This document shows, in pieces, positions 1 through 13,999 of a stretch of 64,000 nt of DNA (its first letter is position 1; the number at the start of each line of letters is the position of its first letter). The position numbers were made by a program, and so were the translations under genes. The notes below the pieces were generated by a model. It was not told the DNA's origin, searched no databases, and worked only from the letters and a program-made list of their open reading frames with translations. The stretch covers positions 62,001-126,000 of the forward strand of contig JAJFPB010000002.1 in assembly GCA_020881915.1 (NCBI GenBank), given 5' to 3'. The stretch comes from Paramyrothecium sp. XJ0827. Its lineage: Eukaryota; Ascomycota; Sordariomycetes; Hypocreales; Stachybotryaceae.

Positions 1-1512
1 ACTAAGTAAGAGATACCTTCTATTAGGCTATATTAGGCCTTAAATTTTATTAAGTAGTAATTAGAGCTTAAGATATATTTCTTTTATAGATATAATTACT
101 AGAGAGCTAAATATAAAAATCTAATTATAATAAATATATAGTTCTTACTTATAGAGAATATAATTATAAAGTATAGTATTAAATTAAATAATTAATATAA
201 CTTTAATAAGACTAGCTTTATAATAGATATTATTATAAGTAATATAGTTATTATAGGTATAGAGAGATATATAAACCCTAAAAAGATCTAATCTAGAAAC
301 TATAAATAGATTATAGTAATTAAATTAATTAATACTAAAAAGTAAATACTACTACTATTTATTATTATTATAAGCTAATATTATTTCTTAAGCTAATATT
401 ATTTCTTAAGCTAATATTATTTCTTAAGCTAATATTATAAAAGTAATTTTCTAGTTAATTAGATTATTATAATTACTAAAAATAGCTAAATTAATAATAA
501 AATAGGCCTTAAGTAACTAAAGTATTTTAATTAGTATATAATTAATTAATTAAATAGTTTCTATTACCTTCTAATTTTTAATAAGTATAAGAGCTACTAT
601 TTAATTATATTTAAGGATTTTTATAAAAATAATAAGATTATTATACTTTATATATTACCTTATTTATTTTATTTATTTTAACTACTAAATATAAATTACT
701 TTAAGCTACTTAAGAAGACTTATAATTAAGAAATAAAGTATTTAATTAAATACTTTATAATATATATTTCTAAAATTAAGTTCTTTTTTACTTTCTATAT
801 TATATATTAAGCTACTATAATTAAATTAAATATTTAGGGAGGCTTTAAGAGTACTAGACTTATTTCTTTAGATATAAATTATATAATTTTAAAGCTTAAT
901 ATTTAATTATAAACTCTAATATTTACTTTTAATAAGCCTAAGCTATTTATCTCTTAAACTTTAAGAACTCTAAAGATAATTAAGGAAACTAAATCTTAAT
1001 TTAAATATATTAAAAAATAAATTAAGAAATATAAAAGTAGTTCTTTAGTATTAATTATTAAGGCTCTAAACTATTCTTTAAGAGTTTATTTATAAATTAA
1101 TATAAAATAGCTTTACTTAAGGCTAAGATCTATAATCTTTAAGAAATAAATAAGATACTAAGCTAGTACTAAAGAAAAAAAAAGAAATACTTATATAATA
1201 GAGAGATAATAACTATAGAGAAAGATTAGATATTAATTAATTAAATAGATATAGATATATAAGTAGTAGCTAAATTATTAAAGTAAAGTAATTAAGGAAG
1301 ATTAAAGTAATTAATCTAGTAGTAATATAATATATATAATAAGCCTAGCTATAATATATAAATATATAAAATAAAGATAGAGATCTTTAGGTAAGAGTAT
1401 AGTAATTAATTTTAATTAATTAAATAATCTATAGTATTTTAATTAAGATTCCTATCTTAAGGATTAAGATTTCTATTCTACTTACTATATTATTTCGCTT
1501 ACTATATATATA
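1..1512 (+). mobile_element. RIP-degraded Fot1/pogo transposase relic, 3' part
   Basis: This AT-rich tract has almost no CpA or TpG and no open frame, but its decayed + strand translation tracks the transposase of the well-preserved element at 34532-36388. The copy of the DDE region lies near 540-720 (matching the LDGHGSH, PPHSSHLLQPLD and GPLKKAYG stretches). The copy of the PKT..E..SQ..Y...RIRR segment is near 960-1030, and a ghost of the C-terminal zinc knuckle (KPGHN-type) is near 1340-1375. The 3' end near 1496-1512 resembles the right terminal inverted repeat of the later copy. The 5' end is outside the window. Nearly all differences are C-to-T or G-to-A transitions, as RIP produces. 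It cannot be active. Confidence 0.72.
371..438. repeat. 18-bp tandem repeat, about 3.8 copies
   Basis: Three full copies and one partial copy of TAAGCTAATATTATTTCT lie head to tail inside the RIPped pogo relic. The copies are identical, so the expansion happened after the RIP mutations had already fixed this sequence. Confidence 0.9.
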
Positions 1513-1870
1513 TATTAGTAAGAAATATACTAAAAAGAGAAAAGTATTAAATTTTTATATTAAAGTAAGCTATCTTATTTAAAAAATCTCTTACTAATTA
1601 GGGCCTTAGCTAGCCAATTATATAGCCCTCTAGGCCATACTATTTATATTTATATACCCCCTAATTAGGGTTAAAATTTTATAAAGCTACCTCTAAATAA
1701 CTAATATAACTATCCCTTATTAGGAATATAGACCCTTAGGGATTAAAAATAAATGAGGGTATTTAATATAGTGGGCCTATGTAGTGTTATCATAATATAT
1801 CCACACTAACAAAGACCCTTCTAAAAGTAGACATTAGACTGGCGGTGGCTGAGATCGTCTAATAGTATTA
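1513..1870. other. AT-rich tract between pogo relic and kinase gene
   Basis: RIP-like AT-rich sequence to about 1850, richer in CC and GG runs than the relic before it. It then changes abruptly to normal base composition. No coding frame or family was recognised. The stretch 1871-2260 after it is presumably the 5' flank and leader of the kinase gene. Confidence 0.5.
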
Positions 1871-2260
1871 AGGAGAGCCTGAGCCTTGAGTTCTTAGGGG
1901 GGCTTGGAGAGACATTAGGTTACAGCTGAGGCCCCCCTGGCGCTTCATCGCAGGTGCAAGGAATGACTGAACAACCAATGCAATTGCATTTGCTGGATAT
2001 AAGGCTTGGAGATATAAATCACAACTTTCATTGTGTGTCTCGCAAAGACGTTCTACACGAAGCATTTCGCCACGTTTAGAGACGTGATTCGCGCGCGCAC
2101 ATCGTTTCGCCCGTTGATACAAGGGACTGACCCATTCGGTCAATTGGTACTCCCACCGCTTTCGGGCAAACACGCACAGCCGTGCTCTAGCGGCGCGTCA
2201 TACCTTAGCAGAGGGGCTGATTCCGCTAAGACTTCGCCGATTCAGGCACTGCCGGTGACA

Positions 2261-5238
2261 ATGACTCGGGACGACAATGGTCGACTTGCTTCACCAAAAC
2301 AGTCAGCACGGGGCCGGAATCGTTCGAGTTCACCTTATGGCGTGCCCAAAACCGATATCGGTGACGAGATTAACCGCCAAGCCGCTGGAGCTCAGAGTAG
2401 TGAAGGCCTCTCTGGTCCTTCCTTTCGGGACAACGAATGGAAGTCCCCCACGGGCAGTCGGCCAACCCGCAATCCTCCCAGATTACTTGTCCATAAGACC
2501 GAGGATGAGGTATCAACCAATGACGCAGTCATCCAGTCGGGCGCTGACCTGGCTCGCTTGGCGCCGTCACCCATCACAGCCTCTGATTCAGGCCTGTCCG
2601 AGTCAGGCCTCTCAGAGTTGAGTTTTCGAAGCATCGACACCATCATTGACAGAGGCACAAAAGTTTGCATGGAATGGGAAGAGTCACACATCAAAACCAG
2701 CCACCAAGTTCCTCCACCTTCAGATGACTTGATGTTTGAGATAACCGAGAATGGAACGGAGGAGTCGCTGACTCATTCTCTGGCAGCCGTCACAGTTGAC
2801 TCAGCTGCCGACTTAATTTGTGGCTCCTTCGAGAAATCAGCTTTTGACACTAGAGATTACCTTCCGCTGGACAAGCTTCGGGAGATCTTGTCCAGAGAGG
2901 TGGTTCTGAGTCTGCTACGGGCTCACTTCAAGGACTCGGTCGCGGCTCAGCTCACGAATGAGGTCCTTGGCAACCATGAATTATCCGTCATTGGGCTATC
3001 GGCCCCACGGCGCCGAATCTTTGCCATCCTCATTCTGACTGGAAGGGTTGAGAGGTTGACCGAGTTTGTACGAGCCAAGATCGACGATACAGCCCTCCCA
3101 TTCTCTTTCACTAAGGAAAAAAGAGCGACGATATTAACGTACACCACGGATGAACATCCCAAGAGGCCCATATTCTTCGCCTCATGGCCATCCAAATTAG
3201 CCACTGATTTCTCGAATTACCAGCAGGCCATCCACGCGCCGTTCTTCAAGTTTCCAGACAAGGACATATTATTCTACGAGCTTGACCACGAGTCCACTCT
3301 TCCATTCTCGTCTTACGTTGCAAAGGGGAGTGGTGGTTACGGGAGTGTGAAAAAGACTGAAATCCACCCCTCTCACCACAACCTCGACCCAGTAAGTTCC
3401 CATGCTCCTCCTTCCACTCTTGATGCCTCTTCTAACCTTTCAATAGCACCACCCTCGGGCCTTCGCAGTGAAGCGTCTACATGTTCCTAACACTGAAGCC
3501 TACCAGCGAGAGATTCTTGTGTTCGAAAAGCTCAATATCGAGAAAAAGCCAAGCTTAGCGAATCATCTCATCCCTCTGCTCCTTACCTACAAGCACGGGA
3601 GAGACTTCTTTCTCATGTTCCCATGGGCTGATGGCAACTTGAAAGAGTTTTGGGTGAAGCACGAGCCTAGGCCGCGCGACCGAGAAGAGATTCATTGGTT
3701 CTTCAGCCAGATTCGAGGACTTGCCCGTGCATTGGGTCAGATTCACCATACGGATACCGGGCTGAGCATCGAAGAAAAAGACAAGGACGAAGACAAAGAC
3801 GAAGAGAAAGCAAAAGAGAAAGAGAAGGAGAGACAAAAGGAGAGGGAGAAGGAGATGAAGATGCTCGATGCCAACAAACTCCAAAAACTTGTCTTTGCCG
3901 AAAAGCCAGACGAAAAGAAATGGGGCCGCCATGGCGATATCAAACCAGAAAACATCTTGTGGTTCCAGAAGTACGAGGGGAGGTCACGATACCTCGTCAT
4001 CTCAGACTTTGGTCTGACGCAGTTCAATACGGCCCACTCTCGATCCAAAGTGTTGCAGGACCAGATTCAAGGTTATTCCGGCACATATCGGCCTCCTGAC
4101 CTGCATTTGGACCCGAGCATCTCTCCCAAGTATGACGTGTGGTCGCTTGGCTGCGTTCTTCTGGAGTTTACATCCTGGCTCTTGCTGGGTAATAAAGAGG
4201 GGATCGACGATTTCTCCATCGAGCGTGCTCGTGATAAGGATGAGCAAGAGAACCCGGCCGAGGACAAATTCTTCAGCTTGATAGGGGAGAGCGACGCTGG
4301 TCAACTGGGTCAGGTCAAATCAGCCGCCAAAGTAAAAGACGCGGTCATTTCAGTAAGTACTCGAGCTCTAGCCATGGCTTGTGATAATACTAACGACAAT
4401 GTGACAGTGGATTGCGAGACTCCGCCAGGCAGATGACTGCAATGACCTGATTCAAAAGCTGCTCGACCTTATCGTCGAGAAGATGCTGGTGCCGAACGCG
4501 CATCATCGCGCCGACTGCAAGAGAATCCGGAGGGAACTGAATTTCCTGCATAGGCGCAGTCAACAGAATGGGGTCACAGCACTGGGAAGGAACAACAACG
4601 CATCGACAAGGCATCGTGGACATAACTCTACACGCACGCTCTTGGCATCACCACCAGTCCCTTCTAGCGTTGAAGATGATTTCTCCGATTTCAACGCAAG
4701 TCCATCATCGCTTTATGTGCGAGAGAATCCTCGCAACCACATTTCTGACGATGAGAGATCCGAGGCAAAGGTTCCGGTTGTGTTTTCGGAACGTGGAAAT
4801 AAGCTGAAAGACTCACCAAGTCATGGGTTTACCGACACTCCATGTACGGCCTCTTTTTTGACGCAAGAAGTACAAGAGCAGAGCCCAGACTGTCTGGGAA
4901 TCCACACACGAAAATCACAAGAGTCGACAGGTGAGGCGCCGCCATCACCCTCACCTTTCCGGTCTGGTCCTCCGCTAGGCACGAAAAGTGATCCGAAACA
5001 GGAGAATGTGGATGTGATGGAAGAGCCAGACCTGGACGTAGGAGAATCTCGACCCGTGTCGATACACTATCACGAAGAGTCTAGCTATGAACCGAGATCT
5101 ATTGCAGAGGCAGCAGGATCCCGTATATTGCTACTCATCCTACAGAGACGACCATTACTTGTAATACAGGCCAAAGTGAAGAGAACAGGCTCTAAACTCC
5201 GAGAAGTAGGATCTAAGGCTCTAAGATGGGTGATATAA
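2261..5238 (+). CDS. Protein kinase with long disordered arms and a KE-rich insert
   Basis: Three exons: 2261-3391, 3447-4352 and 4408-5238, giving 955 aa. Both introns are 55 nt with GTAAGT donors; the second has a perfect TACTAAC branch site. Splicing restores the kinase order: Gly loop GSGGYGSV (356-363), AVK lysine K386, catalytic loop HGDIKPEN (H539, D541, N546) and DFG 564-566, followed by YDVWSLGC. The HRD arginine is replaced by Gly. Residues 485-516 form a highly charged Lys/Glu/Asp insert before the catalytic loop. The first 260 residues and the last 280 are low-complexity and Ser/Pro-rich. The ATG at 2261 was chosen for its A at -3 and because upstream in-frame codons look unlike protein. 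Such kinases are common in filamentous ascomycetes, and the substrate is unknown. All catalytic residues are present, so it is probably active. The gene is boxed in by RIPped repeats on both sides but is itself undamaged. Confidence 0.85.
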
Positions 5239-5737
5239 AACAAGGCGCGGAATTAAGAGCTGTTATTGAAATTGTATATTATATAATAGATTTATACATA
5301 ACTATAGATACCCTAACTATGAGGCTAATAGAAGTTAGGTTAAGTTCTATAATAGCTTAATCTTACTATTAGTTGTAACCCCTAGTGTTATTTTTACTAG
5401 ATGATAATAGCGGTTCTTATAGTCAAAGAATTTATTAGCTAGTAAATGTTAATTAAATTTATATAGAAGAAAAAGGGATTTACTTAAAAATAAAAAGTGA
5501 ATAATAGAGAGATAGAACTAGATTTATTAAATAGGATTAAGGGAATATAGTAACCGGGCCTAGACCTAAGCATATAATTAGTAGTTTTTATTATAATAAA
5601 ATCACAAGTAGGGTAGGTAGCCAGGCAGGTACAAGGTAGCATCTATTATATTTAAAAACTTTAATAGGCAAGTAAATAAATACCTCCCTCCAAGCCATAT
5701 ATATTAACCCTACCCTTTAAGCTAACTTTTAATCTAG
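5239..5737. other. AT-rich repeat-like tract, unclassified
   Basis: No coding frame. A segment near 5550-5575 resembles the start of the solo LTR that begins at 5738 (both contain AACCGGGCC followed by GACCTAAG), so part of this tract may be a truncated LTR-related fragment. Residual G+C is concentrated in GG/CC contexts, as expected of RIPped DNA. Confidence 0.45.
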
Positions 5738-6351
5738 TATAATAACCGGGCCCGGACCTAAGTATAGGGTAGGTAGTTTTATAGTTTATTATTTAATATA
5801 GGGAATAGGATTTCCTCTTAAAGTAATAGATTACTTATTACTAGTTTATAAGACTTCTTCTCTAGAAGCTAGTTAAAGAATATCTTAGGGACTATATATT
5901 ATTAATAATTAGTAGGTTCTAGTCTAGGTATAAGGTATAGAATCTCCTATTTATATATATAGTTCTCTTATCTTTAGAGTATTAAATTACCTATTAGTTA
6001 TAATCTAATAGTTCTTACTAGATTATAGTAAGGCTATAATTTATTAATCTATATTAGTAGATTTTCTATAGCTTCTTTATTATTTATAGGAATCTTCTTC
6101 TATATAAGTCCCTATTCTTCTTAAATAATTTTTTATTTCTATTCTTTTATTTCTAGTCTCTTACTTCTAGCTCTTCTTTTATACTAGTATTTAGTTTAGG
6201 CTAGTATATTAGGGCTAGTCTATAGGTTATACTAGTAATATAGGGGCTAGTTCTTTCTAAGGCTAGTAGCTCTAAGGCTAGTATAATATTTATATATAAT
6301 ATTATATGATTTTTCTATAGCTTAGTTATGACCTTGGGTTAGGTTGTAATA
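5738..6351 (+). repeat. Solo LTR of the Gypsy B-type subfamily
   Basis: This 614-bp copy aligns along most of its length with the 615-bp LTRs of Gypsy B (29657-30271 and 38826-39440) and, more closely at its first part, with the inverted solo LTR at 39454-40058 (shared AACCGGGCC..GGACCTAAG start). No internal retrotransposon sequence adjoins it. TCTAG occurs just before it (5733-5737) and again one base after its end (6353-6357), probably the target duplication with a one-base uncertainty at the boundary. Strand is given as the reading of the LTR, not coding direction. Confidence 0.75.
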
Positions 6352-6842
6352 CTCTAGGGCTTAAGAATTAATAAGTTCTAAATAAAATCTATAAAGTATT
6401 ATATTAGGTAGGGAAAATAGATTATATAAATTAACTTACTTCTATTATATATTCTATATTTATAGTTTAGTATATTATAAATAGCTAATAGAAGGGCTAA
6501 ATTATTATTAATTTATAATTACTAAATAGTATTATAGTTCTAAATATATATCTACTACTAGATTTGTCTAATATAATATTAAATACTTATAAGAAAAAGT
6601 TCTATTTAATATTTAATATAATAGGATTTTTCTATTAGCTTCCTATATATAGATTATATAGAGAGAGAATAGCTATTATATCTAATAGAGAACTTAAGAT
6701 ATTTAATATAGTATTAATAAGATTTTATAACTTACTAAGCTTTATATAGAGATTTATAAATAGAATCTTCCTAAAGTATTAATACTTTATATAGGTCTAT
6801 ATTAATAATATTATTATATTTTCTAATACTAAGGAAGATTAC
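6352..6842. other. AT-rich tract between solo LTR and Gypsy A
   Basis: RIP-like composition and no usable frame. It is not visibly related to the LTRs or internal regions of the other elements. Probably an older repeat that was entered by both neighbours. Confidence 0.4.
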
Positions 6843-7494
6843 TATTATAACCCGTACTAACCCTATAACTAAGCTAAGTATAAAATAAATATAATCTATA
6901 TTAGTTATAATAAATACTATATAAAAAAACCAAATAAACTAACTAATAAATTATAATTTAAATATATATTAGTTCTTATTAAGAATATAGTTATATAGAA
7001 CTAATATAGCTAGAGATTTAAATAAATAATAGGGGAATATATTAGATATAATATAGCTACTATTCTAGGGATTTAATAAAATATAATCTCTACCTAGTAA
7101 AGTAAAAAAGAAACTAGTACTTAATTACCTTAAAACTAAGAATATAAGTAAATTCTTATATAATATTAAATAAGAAAAGAGCTAATTATATATATATACT
7201 TATATATTATAATTAAGTATACTAAATTAAGTATATTAGTAATTACTTTAATAAAGTAATTATAATAAATATATAAATAAAAGAATTTTACTTTAAAATA
7301 AATAGAAGATTACTAGCTATTAATAATATATAGTTCCTAAGATAATCTTTATTATATTATTCTCTTATAAATTAGTAATAATTACTTATATACTTTAAAT
7401 ATTTTTTTATTATTTTATTTAAAAATAAATAAATCCCTAAATAATTTCTAATTACTTTATATTTTTTAATATAAAATTACTTTAAATTATTATA
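6843..7494 (+). repeat. 5' LTR of Gypsy A
   Basis: 652 bp, same length as its partner at 14000-14651, and differing from it mainly by C/T and G/A transitions. The LTR is followed by the same internal start (TATTAATAGCTCTTA) seen inverted next to the LTRs of elements B and C. Confidence 0.88.
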
Positions 7495-10400
7495 TATTAA
7501 TAGCTCTTATTTTAAGTAATATTATTATACCTAAAGTAATATTTATTATAGTAAGTAAATCTACTAAATTAATTAATTAATAAAAAGAAAGTACCTATTA
7601 AGGGCTCTACCTTAAGGCTAATAGCTAAAGTAATTTCTAAGAAAATACTATTTAAAAATAATATTATTATAAAAGAAAACCTAATATTATAATCTAACTT
7701 AAATAATAAAAAGAAATAAATTATAAAGCTTTATATTAAACTTTAAAATAATATTAAATTATTTAATAAAAAATAAAGTAATTTTATAATAATATTATTA
7801 ATATATATAGTACTATTTAACTTAAAAATATAATTATTACTCTTAAAAAAATAGTAATTATAGTTCTACTTTATACTAAGGAATTTAAAAGAAATAGTAA
7901 ATTAATTAAATAACTTTAATAAGTAAATTAAGTAATAAAAAAAGAAAAAAAGAATTTAGAAGCTATATTATATATTTATAAACCTAAGGTTTTTAATAGA
8001 TCTCCTTAGAAACTCTAAATATTTATTACTACTTTTAAAGTCTTTTTCCTTAAATATTTCTTACTCTTTATAAAGAACTATAAATATATTATATTTATAG
8101 CCTAATATTTTATAAATAAAATATAAATATAATTTAAATTAATTTTATAAGATTATATTAATAATATATTTATTTTTTAATATAAAAAAACTAAATTTAT
8201 TTTTTTAAACTTTAAAATATTTAAAAGAAATCTCTAAGATATTTTTAGAATTATTAATAAGATCTAAAATACTAAATAAGTACTTAATTATTTTTAATAA
8301 ACTAAATTATATATTAAATTATATATTAAATTCCTTTATATTATAGCCCCCCTATATTAATTAGAAAATATACTTAAGAAAGTCTTCTATAATTATATAA
8401 AGTCTAAAATAAAAAATAAATTTATTAAAACTAAATATAAAAAAAAGCCTAATTAATTATAAAAAAAAAGCTATAGAAATTAATAATTATAATTAAAAAT
8501 AAAAATATAAATATAAAAAAAAAAATAAGAAATAATAAATTAAATTTACTTATATATTTACTAAAAAGAAGAAAAAGTTTATTTTTACTTCTTTTAGAAT
8601 TACTTCTAGATCTATAGAAATTAATATAATCTAAAAAACTAATAAAGACTTTATATACTATAATTATAAAAAAAAAGAATATTATATTTAAGATTACTAA
8701 AGTAAATTATAAAAAAAAAAAAAACCTATTTCTAATTAATTTAAGAAAACTAATATAATATTAATATAATTAAAAAGTAATTAATTAATATTATTATTAA
8801 ATAAAAGCTTACTAAAGAAATCTCTAATAAATAGGTAATAATTAAAAATATATTTAATATTATTAATTTAATTAATTTATTATAAGGAATTCCTATAATT
8901 AATAAACCTTTAGATAATAAATTAGAATTAAGTATAAATATTACTAAAAGTACCTTATTATTACTTAATTATATATTAATTAAAGCTAAGATTAAATAAT
9001 ATAATTTACTTCTTAGAGATTAAGAAGTATATATTTAAGTAATAACTATAAAGGTAGCTATAAGCCTATAAGAAATAAGATTTATTATTAACTTATAATA
9101 TAATTTTCTATTTAACTTTAATTACTTTAGATATAATAAAATCTTATAGGTATTTTATATAATATACTAATATCTAATTTACCTTATTACTAAAGTAAAA
9201 TAAAATATATTTCCTATATATATATAAAGTACTAAAATAAAAATTCCCTATATATTTAAAGAAATACCTTATTAGAAAATTAAAATATATTATTTTAGAT
9301 ATTAAATTATAATCCTTAGATTAAGTAAGAAATACTTTAAAGAATATTACTTTAAAGTAAAAGAAACTTATAAAACTAGTAAGTACTAAATATATTATTA
9401 AATAAAAATTAATTAATTTTATAGATTCTAAAGTAAATATAAAAGAGAGTATATTTAATTAAAAAATATATTTCTTAATAGAGATTATAAATATATTAAA
9501 ATAATAATTTTATAATTTCTTAATAAATTTCTAAGAAAAAAGTACTACTATAAAAAAGAGTACTTTACTTATAATTATAAAAAAAAAATATCTACTACCT
9601 ATAAAACTAAATCTAGTTTTATAGAAATTAGTTATATAAAAAATAACTAATATTACTACTATAATTATTAGAAATATAAAATAAAAAAAATATATCTTTA
9701 TAAAAAAACCTAATAAAGAATTAATAATATCTTTATATAAAATAATTAAGTAAAAAATAAGATTTATTACTTATAACTAGATTATAAAATAATAAAAAGA
9801 AGTAATAATTTATTATTATAATTTAGAAGAAGAACTAAGTAAAATAATAAAGATATTATATTAATTTTATAATTTAAAATATAATTATTAATATTAAAGT
9901 AAATATTAGTACTAAAGAAAATTATATTAATTTTAATTTTATAAATTAATATAAAATTCTATAAAAAAAAAAGAAAAATTATATAAAACTATAAATATAA
10001 AAGAAATTCTCTTTATTTATAATAAAAAACTAATAAATAAAGAAGTAATTCTTTATATAATAATATAAGAAATTACTTATAATATTACTTTTAATATAAT
10101 ATAAATATAATTTAATATATTTCTAAATAAATTATAATAAAAGAATTAAAGACTTATTTTTAATTAAAATATTAATTAAGTTATAATAATAGAATTATAA
10201 TAGTCTTAAAAAAAAAAAAAAGAAAATAAAAAAGAAAAAAAAAGTAAATATTTATAATAAAACCTTATTTAAAAAAGAGAAAATCCTCCTAAAATAAAAG
10301 AATTATTAAATAAAAATTAAAGTATTAATTAATAATAAAATATAATCTAGTATATAATATAAATAGAGCTAAGTAATCTTTACTTATAAATAAAAAGTAA

Positions 10401-13400
10401 TTAACTTAATTTATATTTTTATATATAATATTAAAAAATAAATATAAGTAAAATAAGAAGTAAAAAATAGATTTATAAGTATCTTAAAAAAGTATTATAA
10501 ATATATAAAGCTATTTATAAAAAATCTAAAAAGTAGACTCCCTAAGTACTTAAAATAGAACTATAAAATCTACTTAATTAATAAAAAAAAGATCTACTTC
10601 TTATTAATTTATAATCTTAATATTAAAAAATTAAAAATATTAAAGAAATATATTAATAAGAATCTTAAAAAAGAATATATTTAATAATTAATATTATTTA
10701 CTAAATATTTTATTATATTTATTTCTAAGAAAAATAAAAAACTTTATTTATATATAAATTACTACTAATTTAATAATATTATTATTAAAAATAAAATATT
10801 TTTATTTTTTATTACTAAAATAAGAAATTATTTATATAGGAAATTTTTTTATTATATTTAATTTTAAAGATATTTATAATTTAATTAAAATAAAGAAAAA
10901 AATAAATAAAAGATTATATTTTATATAAAATTTAAATTCTTTAAAACCTTAGTAATATTATTTAAATTAATTAATATATTTACTATATTTTAATAAATAA
11001 TTAATTATATACTAAGAGAATTTATAAATAACTTTATTATTATTTATTTAAATAATATATTTATTTTTTTAAATAAAAAAAATAATATAAAAAGTATATA
11101 TATAAAGTACTTTAGGTACTATAAAATACTAAATTTTTAGTAGAATCTACTAAAAGTAACTTCTATATATATAAAGTAAATTTCTTTAAATATATTATTT
11201 AATTTAATAAAATTTATAAAAAAAGAAAATTATAATTATTAAGAAATAAAAGCGCCCTATAAATAATATTAAAGATATTTAGAGTTTCTTAGGATTTATA
11301 AATTATTATTAATACTTTATTAAATACTTTAAAAAGATTATTAAATTACTAATAGATTTAATAAAAAAAAATATTTTTTAAATAGATCCTAGAAATCTAA
11401 AAAGTCTTTAAAGAAATTAAAAAATAAATTACTAATAAATCTATTTTAATAATCTTTAATTTAAAAAAATAAATTATTTTAGAAACTAATATCTTTAATT
11501 ATATTTTTAGTACTACTATTAAATAAATAAAAAATAATTAACTTTTATATTTTATTACTTTTTAATTTAAAAAAATTACTAGATCTTTATTTTATTATTT
11601 TATTTATAATAAGGAATTTATAGTAATTATTAAAGTATTTAAGGAATTCTAATATTACTTTATAAGTATAGAATATAAAATTAAGATCTATATTAATTAC
11701 TAAAATATTACTTACTTTATTATAATATAAATCTTAATAATAAAATAAATCTATTATATAGAAATATTTATATTCTTTAATTATAAAATTATTTATTAAA
11801 AAGGATCTAAAAATAAATATATTAATATATTAAATTAAAAAGTAAATATAAGTAAGAAATCCCTAAGGTAATATAATAATTACTATATTTTAATTTAGAA
11901 GAAAATTATAAGTAAAAACTATTAATTTAATTAAAATCTATAGAATTAAAATAAAAAATAAGTAATATAAGAAAATTAAAAAATAAAATAAAAAATATAT
12001 TATATATATTATAGAAGTATTTATAGAAGTAAATATAAACTATAATATAGTATTTATATATAATAATTAGATATAAATCCTAGAAGAAATATAAGAAGAA
12101 ATTCTAATTAAAATCTATAAATATTATATTATTAGATATAAAGGAATTAAAAAAATTATAAAAGTAATATATTAAATATATAGTTACTTTAAAATAAAGA
12201 AAAATATAAAAAAAGTTATAAGAAAATATAATATCTATAATAAAATAAAAGCTTTAAAATATAAATCTTATAAATATCTTAAATTACTACTAGTACTAAT
12301 TTAATTATAATAATTAATTTTATAAAACTTTATTATTAAGTTCTCTTAATTAAAAAAGCTAAACTTAAAAAATAGCTATAATAATATTTTTATTATTATT
12401 AATAAGCTTATTAAATATATTTATTTTATTATTTATAATAAAGTAATTAATACTAATAATATAGTATATTACTTTTATAAATATATTATAAGCTAATATA
12501 ATATACTAAAGAAAATTATCTTTAATAAAGAACTTATATTTATATTTAAATTTTAGTAAAATTAGTAGCTTTTTTAAATATTAATTATAAATTAAGTATT
12601 ACTTACTACCTATAAATAAATAAATAAATAAAATATATAAATTAAATCTTAAAATAATATTTTTATTACTATATTAATTATTAATAAAAAAATTAAATAA
12701 AATAGCTACCTATAATATAATATTATTATAATAGTATTAAATTAGAAATTACTAAAGTATTACTATTTTATATAAATTATAGATTTAAATTAATTATTAA
12801 ATATATTAAATATAAAAGATCTCTTAATAAATTAATTATTATTAAAGTAAAAGAACTTAAATAATTATATAATATAATAAAATAAGAAATTTTATTTATA
12901 AACTAAAAAATAAAGAAATATTATAATATAAAAAGATTATTAAAGTTAATCTTTATAAAAAGAAATATAATTTACTTACTTAACAAAAATATAAAAATAA
13001 TATAACTAAGTAATAAATTAGATTATAAAAAACTTAGATTTTTTAAAATCTTATATAAAATTAAAAATATTAATTATAAATTAGAACTTCTAAATATAAT
13101 AAAATACTACTTAATATTTTATATTATATTTCTAGAACTAGTATTAAATAATAAATCTATAGAGGAATTTATTAAGATACATATAAAAAAAATATAAAAT
13201 AAAGAGAATATTTATATATAAATAAACTAAAAATAAAGAAGAATTATATTTTATTAAATAAAAAAACTATAATAAAAATAAAAATACTTAGAAACTACTT
13301 AAATACCTAAAAAAAGCTAATTTAAAACTAAGGAAATTCTAAAGTTAAGTAAAGCTTTAAAATCTAAAACCTACTAATTTATATTTAAAAAAAGAAGTAA

Positions 13401-13999
13401 TATTAAAATATACTAAGAACTAAATATTAAAAATAATCTTTACTTTTTTAATAAGAATTTCCTTTTTAATCTTAGTATTTTTTATTAAATAAGTACTTTT
13501 ATTTTTTAAGGCTTAGTACTAATAATATAATTATATTAATTAAATTAAGGACTTAAAAAAAGTAATTTAATAATAAAGTAATTTTTTTTTTAAATTTTCT
13601 TTTTTAACTTCTTATTCTTATTAATTATCTAATAAATTAGCTATAATTAATAAGAAATTAAAGATATATAAAAAAGAAATCTATAAGATATTAGAGAAAT
13701 ATCTATTAAATTATAAGAATAACTAAGGTAAGTATATATTTAGTAATACTTTAATTTAAATAATATCTTATACTTTATATTCTTTAAGTAATAATAGATA
13801 TAAAATATAATAGTAAAACTAAATCTAAAAATAATATTAATATAAAAATAATAATAAATAATAATCTCTAAGATTATTATAAAAAAGAAAAAGAAGAAAA
13901 AATACTTATTAAATTATAATTAGGAAAACTAAGAATTTACTTAATTTATATAAAGAAATAGCTAGATCTCTAAAGTAGGCCTTAGAAAGAGAAGTATTA

